Source of the DNA: Streptomyces sp. NBC_00576
GTDB lineage: Bacteria; Actinomycetota; Actinomycetes; Streptomycetales; Streptomycetaceae
Direction of reading: 5' to 3'
NCBI RefSeq assembly: GCF_036345175.1
Contig: NZ_CP107780.1
Span: forward strand, 4,464,001-4,528,000
DNA: 64,000 bases
The notes beneath the pieces are model-generated. The model saw nothing but the letters and a program-made list of their open reading frames with translations, did not search any database and was not told the DNA's origin. This document shows, in pieces, positions 17,167-26,394 of the stretch. The translations under genes were made by a program, and so were the position numbers. Every line of letters begins with the position of its first letter. The first letter of the stretch is position 1.

Positions 17167-17212
17167 TTGGCACGAGCTAAAGTCGGCCGAACGCCAGGTT
17201 AGCACGAGCTAA
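17167..17212. promoter_or_regulatory. twin LacI-type operators between divergent sugar genes
   Basis: Two copies of a partly palindromic 14-mer stand 32 bases apart start to start: TTGGCACGAGCTAA at 17167-17180 and TTAGCACGAGCTAA at 17199-17212. The second has perfect 5-base arms TTAGC/GCTAA. The spacing is about three helical turns, so both face one side of the DNA. They lie between the divergent dehydrogenase and MFS genes. The LacI gene at 18577-19629 is the obvious candidate binder (inference). Confidence 0.7.
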
Positions 17213-17270
17213 ATCGCCTCATCGGTGAGCGCTCCGCCGGGCGTTCGGCACACGACTCAAGGAGGCGTCG

Positions 17271-18533
17271 ATGGCGACGAGAACTCCCGCACCCCCCGTC
17301 ACGAACCAGATCCCCGTCCGATCCGCCAGTAACTGGTACATCGCCGCGATCGGACTCGCCCAGTTCGGGATCTTCGTGGCGATCCTTGCGCCCGTCATCG
17401 TGAGCATGCAGCTCAAGGCCCAGGAGCTGAACCCCGGCAATCCGGCATCCGTCGTAGCGGTGGCGCTGTCGATCGGCTCCATCGGAGCGATCCTCGGCAA
17501 TCCCCTGTTCGGGGCACTCAGCGACCGGACCCGGACACGATGGGGGCGACGTCGGCCGTGGCTGCTGGGCGGCATCGTGTTCCTGCTCGTCGGCCTCGCC
17601 GCGGTGGCCCTCTCGACGAACGTGCTGACACTGACGCTGTCGTGGCTGCTGTGTCAGCTCGCGTCCAACGCGGCGTTCGCCGCGCTCATGGCCAGCTTCG
17701 CCGACAACGTGCCCGAGTCGCAGCGCGGACGGGCATCCAGCGTCCTCGGCCTCGCCCAGAACATCGCGATCCTGGCAGGCATCTACGCGGCCGCGCTCCT
17801 CGTCGCGAACCTGCCGCTGTTGTTCATCGTGCCCGGTGTCGTCGGTGTCGCCTGCGTGGTCGTCTACGTGCTGGTCACCCCCGACCGCATCCCGGAGACC
17901 CCCATGGAGTCCTTCTCCGTGATGGCCATCGTCCGCGCGTTCTGGACCAATCCCGTGAAGCACCCGGACTTCGGTCTGGCCTGGGCGTCGCGGTTCATGA
18001 TCGTCCTCGCGATGTTCCTGTTCACGACCTTCCGGCTCTTCTACATGCAGGACCACCTCGGGCTCACCGAGGAGCGGGCGGTCTCAGCCGTCGCGACCGG
18101 CGTGCTCCTGTACACCATCGCCCTGATGGCGAGCGCCGCACTGTCCGGCTGGCTGTCCGACAGGCTCGCCCGCCGCAAGATCTTCGTCGCGGGTTCGACG
18201 CTGCTCTTCGGTATCGGGCTCGTCGTGCTGGTCTACGCCGACACCGTGGGCCACTTCTACATCGCCGAGATCGTCATGGGCCTGGCCTACGGCGTGTACA
18301 CCGCGGTCGACAACGCTCTCGTGATCGATGTGCTGCCCGATCCGGGGAAGCCGGGCAAGGACCTCGGCGTCCTGAACATCGCCAACTCGCTGCCGCAGTC
18401 CTTCGCGCCCGCGCTCGGCGCTCTCCTCCTCGGCCTCGGCGGCGGAGACAACTACCCGGCACTGCTCTGGTGCGCGGGCATCGTCGCCCTGATCGGCGCC
18501 GCCGTCATCATCCCCATCCGTGGGGTGCGTTGA
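17271..18533 (+). CDS. MFS transporter, probably sugar or glycoside uptake
   Basis: 420 residues with about twelve hydrophobic segments and the MFS loop signature GALSDRTRTRWGRRRPW after the second segment. AAGGAGG lies six bases before the ATG. It is transcribed away from the minus-strand catabolic operon, with the shared operators in between, and is followed by the convergent LacI gene. The context points to import of the substrate degraded by the two dehydrogenases and isomerases. The WGRRRPW loop resembles that of GPH-type sugar:cation symporters, but the exact class is uncertain. Confidence 0.85.
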   Translation: MATRTPAPPVTNQIPVRSASNWYIAAIGLAQFGIFVAILAPVIVSMQLKAQELNPGNPASVVAVALSIGSIGAILGNPLFGALSDRTRTRWGRRRPWLLGGIVFLLVGLAAVALSTNVLTLTLSWLLCQLASNAAFAALMASFADNVPESQRGRASSVLGLAQNIAILAGIYAAALLVANLPLLFIVPGVVGVACVVVYVLVTPDRIPETPMESFSVMAIVRAFWTNPVKHPDFGLAWASRFMIVLAMFLFTTFRLFYMQDHLGLTEERAVSAVATGVLLYTIALMASAALSGWLSDRLARRKIFVAGSTLLFGIGLVVLVYADTVGHFYIAEIVMGLAYGVYTAVDNALVIDVLPDPGKPGKDLGVLNIANSLPQSFAPALGALLLGLGGGDNYPALLWCAGIVALIGAAVIIPIRGVR

Positions 18534-18552
18534 GCCCTCGCGGCCTACGGAG

Positions 18553-18587
18553 CCGGGGCGGGACAGCAGGAACCCGTCACGCCCCGG
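18553..18587. terminator. bidirectional terminator-like hairpin
   Basis: CCGGGGCG at 18553-18560 pairs with CGCCCCGG at 18580-18587, with 19 bases between. It falls between the converging ends of the MFS and LacI genes and slightly overlaps the last codons of the latter. No U-run follows, as is common in high-GC actinobacteria. Confidence 0.45.
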
Positions 18588-19629
18588 TCTGCGCCGGCCC
18601 CGTCGACTCGCGCACCACGAGTGTCGTCGCCGTGGCGACGACACGGCGCGGACCGTCGTCTCCGTCAAGCCGCTCAAGTACCGATCCCAACGTCGCCTCG
18701 ACCGTCGCCTCGACGTCCTGCCGCACCGACGTCAACCGGTGATACGACAACGACGAGAGGTAGCTGTCGTCGAATCCGACGACGGAGACGTCCTCAGGTA
18801 CCCGGATCCCCGACCGCGCGAACACCGCCATCACGCCCGCCGCGCACTGATCCCCGCAGCACACCACGGCCGTCGGACGCCGAGTACGCGCGACGATCTC
18901 CCTCGCGGCCGCGGCGCCGCCCTCTTCCCAGAAGTCGCTGGACAGCACCTCGGCCTGATCGGACAACCCGAACGTGGTCATCGCGGCGCGATAGGCGTCG
19001 GCGCGGTCCCGCCCCACGCGCCCGCCGAGCCCGCCGACGTAGACGATGTCACGGTGCCCCAGGCCGACCAGATGCTCGATCGCGAGACGAAGCCCCTCGA
19101 CCTCGTCGACGTGGACGTTGTCGACCTCGGGCGCCTGCACCCAGTCGCCCAGCCAGACGACAGGAACGAGATCGCACGCCTCGGCGAGCGCGGCCGATCC
19201 TGGGGCGGGGTTGAACGCGACCAGGGCTTCGACGCGCTCCTCCATCAGCTCGGCGACGACGGCATCCGTAGACCTCTCGACCGTCACGGGGCCGAGCACC
19301 AACCCGAATCCCTTCTCCGCCGCCCGAACGAAGAGTCTCTCCACGAAGCGCACCTGGAAGGGGTTGCGCATCTCGAACATCATCCCGATCAGACGGGTGC
19401 GGTTCTGACGCAGCAGGCGCGCGGACGCGTTCGGCCGGTACCCGAGCTCACCCGCGGCGGCGAGGATCCGCTCCCTCGACTCCGCGCTCGGCCCCGGTAC
19501 ACCTCTCATCACCAGCGAGACAAGCTGACGAGACACACCCAGATGGGCGGCGATGTCCTGCATCGTCGGCAGTCGACCGGAGCCCTTGCCCCTCCTGGGG
19601 ATCCGCGAGCCCTCCACGCCGGTCGTCAT
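18577..19629 (-). CDS. LacI-family transcriptional regulator
   Basis: 350 residues. The N-terminal HTH and hinge read TMQDIAAHLGVSRQLVSLVM followed by GYRPNASARLL. The periplasmic-binding-protein-like domain includes GLGHRDIVYVGG and VPEDVSVVGFDDSYLS. The ATG has no Shine-Dalgarno sequence, so translation may be leaderless or begin at another codon. It converges on the MFS gene and most likely represses both the transporter and the catabolic operon through the twin operators at 17167-17212, released by a sugar inducer (inference). Confidence 0.9.
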   Translation of the reverse strand: MTTGVEGSRIPRRGKGSGRLPTMQDIAAHLGVSRQLVSLVMRGVPGPSAESRERILAAAGELGYRPNASARLLRQNRTRLIGMMFEMRNPFQVRFVERLFVRAAEKGFGLVLGPVTVERSTDAVVAELMEERVEALVAFNPAPGSAALAEACDLVPVVWLGDWVQAPEVDNVHVDEVEGLRLAIEHLVGLGHRDIVYVGGLGGRVGRDRADAYRAAMTTFGLSDQAEVLSSDFWEEGGAAAAREIVARTRRPTAVVCCGDQCAAGVMAVFARSGIRVPEDVSVVGFDDSYLSSLSYHRLTSVRQDVEATVEATLGSVLERLDGDDGPRRVVATATTLVVRESTGPAQTGA

Positions 19630-19847
19630 GCGTGCCAGTCTCGCATGTGGGGGGCGGCGGTCGCGGAGAACGGGCGACCATGGCCCACCTGCTCAACCGC
19701 TACCACCTCACCGCCGCTGACGGCTGCCCCGGTCGCCTGACCACACAAGCGGGATAATAGAGAAATATGCCGCGCCAGTCCCGAGTCACGTGCCGGAAAA
19801 CGGCGATGATCTCCGCGCGAGCGAGCTGAGCAGCGAGGGAGGGCCGC

Positions 19848-22286
19848 ATGGCCACCGACGAGGTGCCAGGGGTGTCCGCCTACGTCGTCGACGAGACGCT
19901 CAGTGCAAACGTCACCGTCGACGGACACGGCCTCGTGACCGGGTGGAATGCGGGGGCCGAGAGATTGCTGGGGTACTCGCCCACGCAGATCGTGGGACAA
20001 CCCGCAGCTGGTCTGCTGGTCGAGGAGATCAACGAACCGGTGCTGCGCTCCCTCACACAGCTGCCCAGGTGGAACGGGCGGATCGCCCTCCGGCACCGCG
20101 ACGGCCACCGCCTGGAAGCCAAGGTCCTGGCACACAGAAGAGCGCTGGCCGACGGGCAGCGCGAATGGTTCCTGGTTTCCGCACTGAGAGGGCTGCGACC
20201 CCCGCCCGACGACAGCACACTCATGAGCTGGGACCATGAGCAAGTCGCAGGCTGCCACATGGCGGTGTACGACACCGGGTTGCGCATGCGCCTAGCCAAC
20301 AAGGCCACCCACCGTGACGTGGCCCTCACTGATGACGACGTGCGCGGGCTGCGGGCTTCGGAGATCGTGGACCATCCGTCGATGGACAGGATGGAGCGGT
20401 CCATGCTGCGGGCACTGGAGACAGGTGAGCCGCAGACCCTGGAGATCTTCGGGAGTACCCCCAGCGAGGGCCACGAGCATGCATGGTCCGTTGTCCTCAC
20501 CCCGCTCAAGGACGAAGGCGGTCACGTCCAGGGTGTAGGTGTGGCCATGCACGACATGACCGAGCAGCACTGGGCCCGAAAGCGGCTCATGCTGCTCGCG
20601 GAGGCCAGTAGGCGTATCGGCAGCACCCTGGACGTGACACGGACGGCTCAGGAACTGGCTGACGTGGCCGTCCCGGAATTCGCCGACTTCGTCAGCGTCG
20701 ACCTACTCCCCTCCCTCGACGGCACATATGAACCACTGCCGGAAACAGGCACGCCACCCGGCCCCGTCCCCCTGCTGCGCGTCGCGCACCGGTCCGTGAA
20801 CCCGGGAACCCCCGAGGGGGTCGTCGCCCCGGGCCAGGTGGACAGTTACCCGGAGGGTTCCCCACCGGTCGAGAGCCTCCGGTCGGGACGCGCCCTGCTG
20901 CACGAGGCGAGCGACCCCGCGATCACCGAGTGGACGACACGTGATCGGGGCCGGGCCGCCCGGGTCCGCGACTTCGGCATGCACTCGGTGATGACGGTGC
21001 CACTGACCGCCCGCGGCACGACCCTGGGCGTCGTCGTCTTCATCCGCCACCAGCACCCCGAGGTGTTCCGCGAGGACGACCTGCTGCTGGCCGAAGAACT
21101 GGCCGCCAGAGCGGCCGTCTGCATCGACAACGCCCGCCGCTACACCCGCCAACGCGCCACCGCGGTCGCCCTGCAGCGCAGCCTGCTGCCTCAGGCCCTG
21201 CCGACGCAGGCCGCCGTGGACGTTGCCTCCCGCTATCTGCCGGCCGGCGCCCGGGCCGGGGTGGGAGGAGACTGGTTCGACATCATCCCGCTGTCCGGCG
21301 CCAGAGTCGCACTGGTCGTGGGCGATGTCGTCGGCCACGGCATCCACGCCTCCGCCACCATGGGACGGCTGCGCACCGCCGTGCTCACCCTCGCCGACAT
21401 CGACCTGCCCCCCGACGAACTCCTCACCCACCTCGACGACGTCGTCGCCCGCCTGTCCACCGAGGAGAAAGACGCCCCACAGCCGGACCCAGGAGCGGAG
21501 ACCACCGGGGATGTCGGCGCGACCTGTCTGTACGCCGTGTACGACCCGGTGTCCCGCCACTGCACGATCGCCCTCGCCGGACACCCGGCACCCGTCCTGG
21601 TCACCCCCAACGGCACCGCGACCCTGCTCGACCTCCCGATCGGCCCCCCACTGGGACTGGGCGGACTCCCCTTCGAATCAACCGACATCGAACTGCCCGA
21701 GGGCAGCCTCCTCGCCCTCTACTCCGACGGGCTGATCGAGTCCCGCAAGCGGGACATCGACGTCAGCATGTCCCTCCTCTGCCAGGCTCTGGCGCAGCCG
21801 TCCTCGTCCCTGGACAACCTGTGCGCCGCTGTTCTGGTCGCCCTGCTTCCCGACCGCCCCTCCGATGATGTCGCCCTGCTCCTCGCCCGCACCAAAGCAC
21901 TGGACAGCAACTGGGTGGCCACCTGGGAAATACCTGCGGACCCGGCCGCCGTCGCCCAGGCCCGCAAGAAGGCCATCGCTCAACTGGAGGCCTGGGGACT
22001 GGACGACGCCTGCTTCGTCACCGAACTGGTCGTCAGCGAACTCGTCACCAACGCCATCCGGTACGGCGCCCCACCCATACGGCTACGTCTGATCCACGCC
22101 CGGAACCTCATCTGCGAAGTCGACGACGCCAGCGGAACCGCCCCCCACATGCGCCGCGCCCGCACCTTCGACGAAGGCGGCCGCGGCCTCCTCCTGGTCG
22201 CCCAGCTCACAGCCACCTGGGGCACCCGCCAAACCACCGAGGGCAAAACCATCTGGGCGGAGCAGGCCCTCCCCGTGAGCCCGTAG
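19848..22286 (+). CDS. PAS-PAS-GAF-SpoIIE phosphatase with HATPase domain
   Basis: 812 residues. Domains in order: PAS 1 about residues 12-112 (NAGAERLLGYSPTQIVG); a second PAS-like domain about 130-240; GAF about 255-430; a PP2C/SpoIIE serine phosphatase about 445-665 with the metal motifs GVGGDWFDII, VVGDVVGHGIHASA and SDGLIESR; and a C-terminal HATPase_c domain about 680-805 with ELVVSELVTNAIRYG and DEGGRGLLLVAQL. This is the Streptomyces RsbU/RsbW-type fusion that couples environmental sensing to dephosphorylation of anti-anti-sigma factors and anti-sigma kinase activity. No partner genes lie beside it. A GGATAATAG stretch about 95 bases upstream could be a -10 element. Confidence 0.92.
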   Translation: MATDEVPGVSAYVVDETLSANVTVDGHGLVTGWNAGAERLLGYSPTQIVGQPAAGLLVEEINEPVLRSLTQLPRWNGRIALRHRDGHRLEAKVLAHRRALADGQREWFLVSALRGLRPPPDDSTLMSWDHEQVAGCHMAVYDTGLRMRLANKATHRDVALTDDDVRGLRASEIVDHPSMDRMERSMLRALETGEPQTLEIFGSTPSEGHEHAWSVVLTPLKDEGGHVQGVGVAMHDMTEQHWARKRLMLLAEASRRIGSTLDVTRTAQELADVAVPEFADFVSVDLLPSLDGTYEPLPETGTPPGPVPLLRVAHRSVNPGTPEGVVAPGQVDSYPEGSPPVESLRSGRALLHEASDPAITEWTTRDRGRAARVRDFGMHSVMTVPLTARGTTLGVVVFIRHQHPEVFREDDLLLAEELAARAAVCIDNARRYTRQRATAVALQRSLLPQALPTQAAVDVASRYLPAGARAGVGGDWFDIIPLSGARVALVVGDVVGHGIHASATMGRLRTAVLTLADIDLPPDELLTHLDDVVARLSTEEKDAPQPDPGAETTGDVGATCLYAVYDPVSRHCTIALAGHPAPVLVTPNGTATLLDLPIGPPLGLGGLPFESTDIELPEGSLLALYSDGLIESRKRDIDVSMSLLCQALAQPSSSLDNLCAAVLVALLPDRPSDDVALLLARTKALDSNWVATWEIPADPAAVAQARKKAIAQLEAWGLDDACFVTELVVSELVTNAIRYGAPPIRLRLIHARNLICEVDDASGTAPHMRRARTFDEGGRGLLLVAQLTATWGTRQTTEGKTIWAEQALPVSP

Positions 22287-22336
22287 AGGCGCGCACTGAC
22301 GATGAGCGAGTCCCGGCTGCTCTGTGCCACACGCGA

Positions 22337-22397
22337 AAGAGCACCGGGCCACGGCCCATACGGCGGTTGTGCCGATGATGCCGGTACCGGTGCTCTT
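22337..22397. terminator. terminator between converging genes
   Basis: An 11-base perfect inverted repeat, AAGAGCACCGG at 22337-22347 and CCGGTGCTCTT at 22387-22397. It is placed between the stop of the SpoIIE-type gene and the stop of the minus-strand quinone reductase gene, suitable for both directions. Confidence 0.6.
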
Positions 22398-22501
22398 CGA
22401 GCGGGCGTGGGCCCGGACTCGCATTCTTCGGCGCGGAACACCAGGTGGGGGTGGGCCAGCTGGTCGGCACCTGCCCGTACTGGTTGGTCCAGCCGGGCGG
22501 C

Positions 22502-23488
22502 TCAGGTAGCCGCTGCGGGCGGGAACTCAAGGACGAGCCGCCCCCGCAGGCCGCCCTTCTCGAGCTGCCGATGAGCCTCGGCTGCCTGGTGCGCAGGCAG
22601 GGTTGCCGCGACTCGGAGTGTGAGCTCACCTGACTCGACCTGTTCGCGCAGCTGGGTGATGGCCGCCGTGTCGGTGACGCGTGTGCGGACGTTAATGGGA
22701 TACACGGTGATGCCGCGGCCGGGATCGGCGTCCCAGAAACGCAGGACCGCGAGCTGGCCGTTGTCGCGGATCGCCGGCGTGATCCGCTCGTGCAGCATGG
22801 CGCTGTCCGCGACGGCGTCGACTCCACCGGGCACGGCGTCCAGCACGCGCTGTGCGATGTCGTCGCCGCGAGCGACGAAGATGTCGGCGCCGCGGGAGCG
22901 CAGCCACTCCTCGTCCTGTTCGGACGCCACCGCGACGACGCGCAGGCCCTGCGCGGCGGCGAGCTCGACAACGTAGCCGCCGACGGCACCGCCGGCTCCG
23001 GTGACGGCCAGTGTCGAACCGGGGGCGAGCGCGAGGAAGTCCAGGACGCACCGGGCGGTCAGCGCGTTCATGAGAAACGAGGCGGCCTGCGGGAACGTCG
23101 TCCCGGCAGGCTGACGCGTGACCGACGAGGCCGGCAGGACGACGTACTCGCTGTAGCCGCCGTGACGGCCGTGGTTGTCGACGATGCCGATCACCGGATC
23201 GCCCTCGGACAGTCCGTAGGTGGATCTGACGTCGTCTGCGACCTCGTCGAGCGTTCCCGCCACGTCCATGCCGGGGATGAAGGGAGGTTCGAGGTCGCGG
23301 TACCACTCGGCGAGGGAGCCGTCGCGGAGCATGACGTCGGCCGGGTTCACCCCGGCGGCACGCACCCGAACCCGCACCTCACCAGGACCGGCGTGCGGCT
23401 GTGGCAACTCGACGGCGTGCAACACCTCCGGGCCGCCATAGGTTCGGACGCCGATCGCCTGCATGGATGAGGACTGCTGTGCGTGCAT
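22502..23488 (-). CDS. NADP-dependent quinone oxidoreductase-like (zinc-free MDR)
   Basis: 328 residues from ATG 23488, with AAAGGAA rather far upstream. The protein has the MDR N-domain (VRVRAAGVNPADVMLRDG, GMDVAGTLDEV) and the nucleotide-binding AVTGAGGAVGGYVVELA motif. It lacks the structural-zinc cysteine loop of alcohol dehydrogenases, as in quinone reductases (QOR/CurA-like). It follows the old-yellow-enzyme gene with a 164-base gap on the same strand. Both are NAD(P)H-linked reductases of enones or quinones and may serve detoxification alongside the molybdenum hydroxylase (inference). Confidence 0.85.
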   Translation of the reverse strand: MHAQQSSSMQAIGVRTYGGPEVLHAVELPQPHAGPGEVRVRVRAAGVNPADVMLRDGSLAEWYRDLEPPFIPGMDVAGTLDEVADDVRSTYGLSEGDPVIGIVDNHGRHGGYSEYVVLPASSVTRQPAGTTFPQAASFLMNALTARCVLDFLALAPGSTLAVTGAGGAVGGYVVELAAAQGLRVVAVASEQDEEWLRSRGADIFVARGDDIAQRVLDAVPGGVDAVADSAMLHERITPAIRDNGQLAVLRFWDADPGRGITVYPINVRTRVTDTAAITQLREQVESGELTLRVAATLPAHQAAEAHRQLEKGGLRGRLVLEFPPAAAT

Positions 23489-23652
23489 GAACGGGGTGTT
23501 CCTTTCCGGGGGTGCCGATGGTCGGCTCAGGCCCGCCCGCGGCGGGCAGGGAGCGTGAGGACCGTCTTGCGATGTTGATGGCGAAGTGCCGACCGGCGGG
23601 GGCCGTCGTGGCGCGACGCGGGTCATGTGCTGGTGTGGCGGGTGCCGTTCTC

Positions 23653-24765
23653 TCAGCGCTTGCTGCTCCGTCGTACGGCGTAGCCGTACTGCTCGGGCCA
23701 GCGGGGCTCGGCGCCGAGTTCGAGGGCGGCGTGCTGGGGCCAGTAGGGGTTGCGCAGCAGTTCGCGGCCGAGGAGGACGGCGTCGGCCTGTCCGCTGGCG
23801 ACGATGTCTTCGGCCTGGGCGGGGTCCAGGATCAGGCCGACGGCGCCGGTGGGGATGCCGGTCGCCGCACGGGCTTGGGCGGCGAAGGGGACTTGGTAGC
23901 CGGGTGCGACGGGGATGGTGGCGTCGGCGACCATGCCGCCGCTGGACACGTCCAGCAGGTCGACGCCGTGCGCGCGCAGTTCCTTGGCGAGGCGGACGGT
24001 GTCGTCGCTGGTCCAGCCCTCGCGGTCGTCGTCGGGGTTCTCGGTCAGCCAGTCGGTGGCCGAGGTGCGGAAGAAGACCGGCAGGTTCTCGGGCCACACC
24101 GTGCGTACGGCGTTGACGACGTCCAGCGCGAAGCGCAGCCGGTTCTCGAAGCTGCCGCCGTAGGTGTCGGTGCGGTGGTTGGAGGCTGGGGAGAGGAAGG
24201 AGTGGATCAGGAAGCCGTGGGCGCCGTGCAGTTCGACCACCTGGAAGCCGGCGGCCAAGGCGCGCTTCGCCGACTCGGCGAAGTCTCGTACGAGTTGCTG
24301 GATCTCGTCCAGGGTGAGCTCGTGGGGAGCGGGCCGTCCGGTGAACGGCTCCGGGCTGGGGGCGACCGGCTGCCAGCCGCCCTCTGTCTGGGGTATGTAC
24401 ACGCCAGTGAGCCAGGGCTTGTCGACGGACGCCTTGCGGCCGGCGTGCGTGAGCTGGATCGCCGGGACCGAGCCGTGCGAGCGGATGGCTGCGGTGATGC
24501 GGGCGAACGCCTGTTGCTGGCGGTCGTTCCACAGGCCCAGGTCCCAGGGGGTGATGCGCCCGTCGGGCCGGATCCCGGTCGCCTCGGCCATCACCAGACC
24601 GGCGCCGCCGGCAGCCCGGCTGGCCAGGTGGGTGAGGTGGAAGTCGGTCGGCACCCCGGTCTCCGGGCCGTCGGAGGCGGCGGAGTACATGCACATCGGG
24701 GATGTCCAGACGCGGTTGGGGATCTCGAGGGACCGCAGGGTCAGGGGGGTGAACAGGGCACTCAC
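23653..24765 (-). CDS. NADH:flavin oxidoreductase, old yellow enzyme family
   Basis: 370 residues from GTG 24765 with GAGGAA at good spacing. The start reads MSALFTPLTLRSLEIPNRVWTSPM-type sequence, and CMYSA includes the redox-modulating cysteine typical of YqjM-like enzymes. QLTHAGRKAS, the substrate-binding HGAHGFLIHSFLSP and the FMN-phosphate region near LGRELLRNP complete the TIM-barrel flavoenzyme pattern. It reduces activated alkenes with NADPH and FMN. It is the thermostable-like subclass rather than classical OYE. Confidence 0.9.
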   Translation of the reverse strand: MSALFTPLTLRSLEIPNRVWTSPMCMYSAASDGPETGVPTDFHLTHLASRAAGGAGLVMAEATGIRPDGRITPWDLGLWNDRQQQAFARITAAIRSHGSVPAIQLTHAGRKASVDKPWLTGVYIPQTEGGWQPVAPSPEPFTGRPAPHELTLDEIQQLVRDFAESAKRALAAGFQVVELHGAHGFLIHSFLSPASNHRTDTYGGSFENRLRFALDVVNAVRTVWPENLPVFFRTSATDWLTENPDDDREGWTSDDTVRLAKELRAHGVDLLDVSSGGMVADATIPVAPGYQVPFAAQARAATGIPTGAVGLILDPAQAEDIVASGQADAVLLGRELLRNPYWPQHAALELGAEPRWPEQYGYAVRRSSKR

Positions 24766-25036
24766 GGATGGTTCCTCATCGGTTGGGTCATGTCGGCCTC
24801 GGGCGGCCAATACCTTGGGCGGTTGGGGGTGCCGCATCTCTTCGGATCCGGGCCGTCGGGGCAGGCGAACGATCCAGTGCGGTGTGCGGGCCGGAGAACC
24901 ACCGCTGGCCTCGGCTCATTTGCAGCCGAGAGGCATTCCGTGTCCCGGTGAGCTCCTGCTGCCGGGGGCGGCCACACCGAGGGAGCGGCCGCCTGCGAAT
25001 GGCGGGCACCCCCTTTGCGGTGCGACGGTCGGGTCG

Positions 25037-26185
25037 TCACGCGGCTGTTCGTGCGGCCGGTAAAAGGTCGCCCGAGGCGGATTGGTGGATAGGTCCGGTG
25101 CTGTGGGACAGGGGCAGGCCGGTGCGGTCGTTGGTGTGGGCGATGATCTCGGCGGTGATGGAGATGGCCGTCTCCTCGGGGGTGTGGGCGCCGAGGTCGA
25201 GGCCGATCGGGGAGCGCAGGCGGGTGAGTCGGTTGTCGGGTACGCCGGCTGCGCGCAGGGCGTCGAGGCGGTGGTCGTGGGTGCGGCGGGAGCCCATGGC
25301 GCCGACGTAGCCGACCGGGAGGTCGAGGGCCAGGCGTAGGAGGGGGATGTCGAACTTGGCGTCGTGGGTGAGGACGCAGACGGCGGTGCGGGGGTCGACT
25401 TCGGTGTGTTCCAGGTAGCGGTGGGGCCAGTCGACGACGACTTCGTCGGCGTGGGGGAAACGGGCGGGGGTCGCGAAGACGGGGCGGGCGTCGCAGACGG
25501 TGACGTGGTAGCCGAGAAAGGCCCCGGCCTGGCTGAGGGCGGCGGCGAAGTCGACGGCGCCGAAGATCAACATGCGGGGGCGGGACGCGTGGGTGTGGAC
25601 GAGTACGGACAGACGGTCGGGGCAGGTGTCGGCGTCGCCGCCGACCTCGACGAGGCCGGTGCGCCCGGCGCGCAGCAGTGCGCGGGCCTGGGCCACCACC
25701 GCCCGGTCCTCTCGCGCGCCGCCCAGGGTTCCGTAGTGGGCGCTGCCGTCGCCGAACAGGCAGAGCATGCGGCCGACGAGTTCGTCCGGGCCATCGACGA
25801 CCTGGGCCACGGCGGTGGGACGGCCCGACACCACCTCTTCCAGGGCGACAGTGAGGTGGGGCTGGGCCGTTGGCGCCACCTGCTGTACCAGGACTTCGAT
25901 TTCGCCACCGCAGGTCAGGCCGACGGCGAAGGCGTCGTCGTCGGAGTAGCCGAACCGGGCTCGTGCGGGGATACCGCCGTCCGCCAGGACCTGTTGACAC
26001 AGTTCGTAGACGGCTCCTTCCACGCAGCCGCCGGAGATGCTGCCGACCGCCGTGCCGTCTGCGTCGACGGCGAGGGCGGTGCCGGGTGGCAGGGGTGCGC
26101 TGCCGCTGACCTGGATGACGGTGGCGAGGGCGAAGGGGCGGGCCTCGCGGCACCAGTCGTGCAGCGTGTCCGCGATGTTCAGCAT
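25037..26185 (-). CDS. XdhC/PaoD-like molybdenum cofactor insertion protein
   Basis: 382 residues. The N-terminal XdhC/CoxI domain shows VIQVSGSAPLPPGTALAV and SISGGCVEGAVYE. The C-terminal Rossmann part contains LIFGAVDFAAALSQAG, VGAMGSRRTHDHRL and SPIGLDLGAHTPEETAISI. XdhC-type proteins bind the molybdenum cofactor, mediate its sulfuration and load it into xanthine-oxidase-family enzymes without being part of the final enzyme. The gene follows the three structural genes, the same order as paoABCD of Escherichia coli. It is separated from them by 209 bases that contain a strong hairpin, so it may be expressed at a lower level. Confidence 0.88.
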   Translation of the reverse strand: MLNIADTLHDWCREARPFALATVIQVSGSAPLPPGTALAVDADGTAVGSISGGCVEGAVYELCQQVLADGGIPARARFGYSDDDAFAVGLTCGGEIEVLVQQVAPTAQPHLTVALEEVVSGRPTAVAQVVDGPDELVGRMLCLFGDGSAHYGTLGGAREDRAVVAQARALLRAGRTGLVEVGGDADTCPDRLSVLVHTHASRPRMLIFGAVDFAAALSQAGAFLGYHVTVCDARPVFATPARFPHADEVVVDWPHRYLEHTEVDPRTAVCVLTHDAKFDIPLLRLALDLPVGYVGAMGSRRTHDHRLDALRAAGVPDNRLTRLRSPIGLDLGAHTPEETAISITAEIIAHTNDRTGLPLSHSTGPIHQSASGDLLPAARTAA

Positions 26186-26291
26186 GGGTGCCTCCGTGGG
26201 GGACGGCGTGCGTGCGACGACGGCTTGGTGGGTGTGCTTGGGCGGGCCGCCGCCGTGTCGTCGGGGGACGTGACACGGCGACGGCCCCGGG

Positions 26292-26323
26292 GTCCGGCGG
26301 CGGGGTCAGGTCCGCCGCCGGAC
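26292..26323. terminator. strong hairpin between large subunit and XdhC genes
   Basis: A perfect 12-base inverted repeat, GTCCGGCGGCGG at 26292-26303 and CCGCCGCCGGAC at 26312-26323, with an 8-base loop. On the minus strand it lies about 70 bases after the end of the molybdenum subunit gene. It could terminate the structural operon or partly attenuate transcription into the XdhC gene. Confidence 0.6.
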
Positions 26324-26394
26324 GGTCGTGAGCACCCCGGGCGACCGGCGCCCTACGACACAGGACCGCCCGGGGGCTCGTCTCGGGCCTCGGC

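Noticed and set aside
22502..24694. A 730-residue frame that appears to fuse a reductase to another domain
   Set aside because: The N-terminal half is antiparallel nonsense from the OYE gene. Only 22502-23488 has family motifs.
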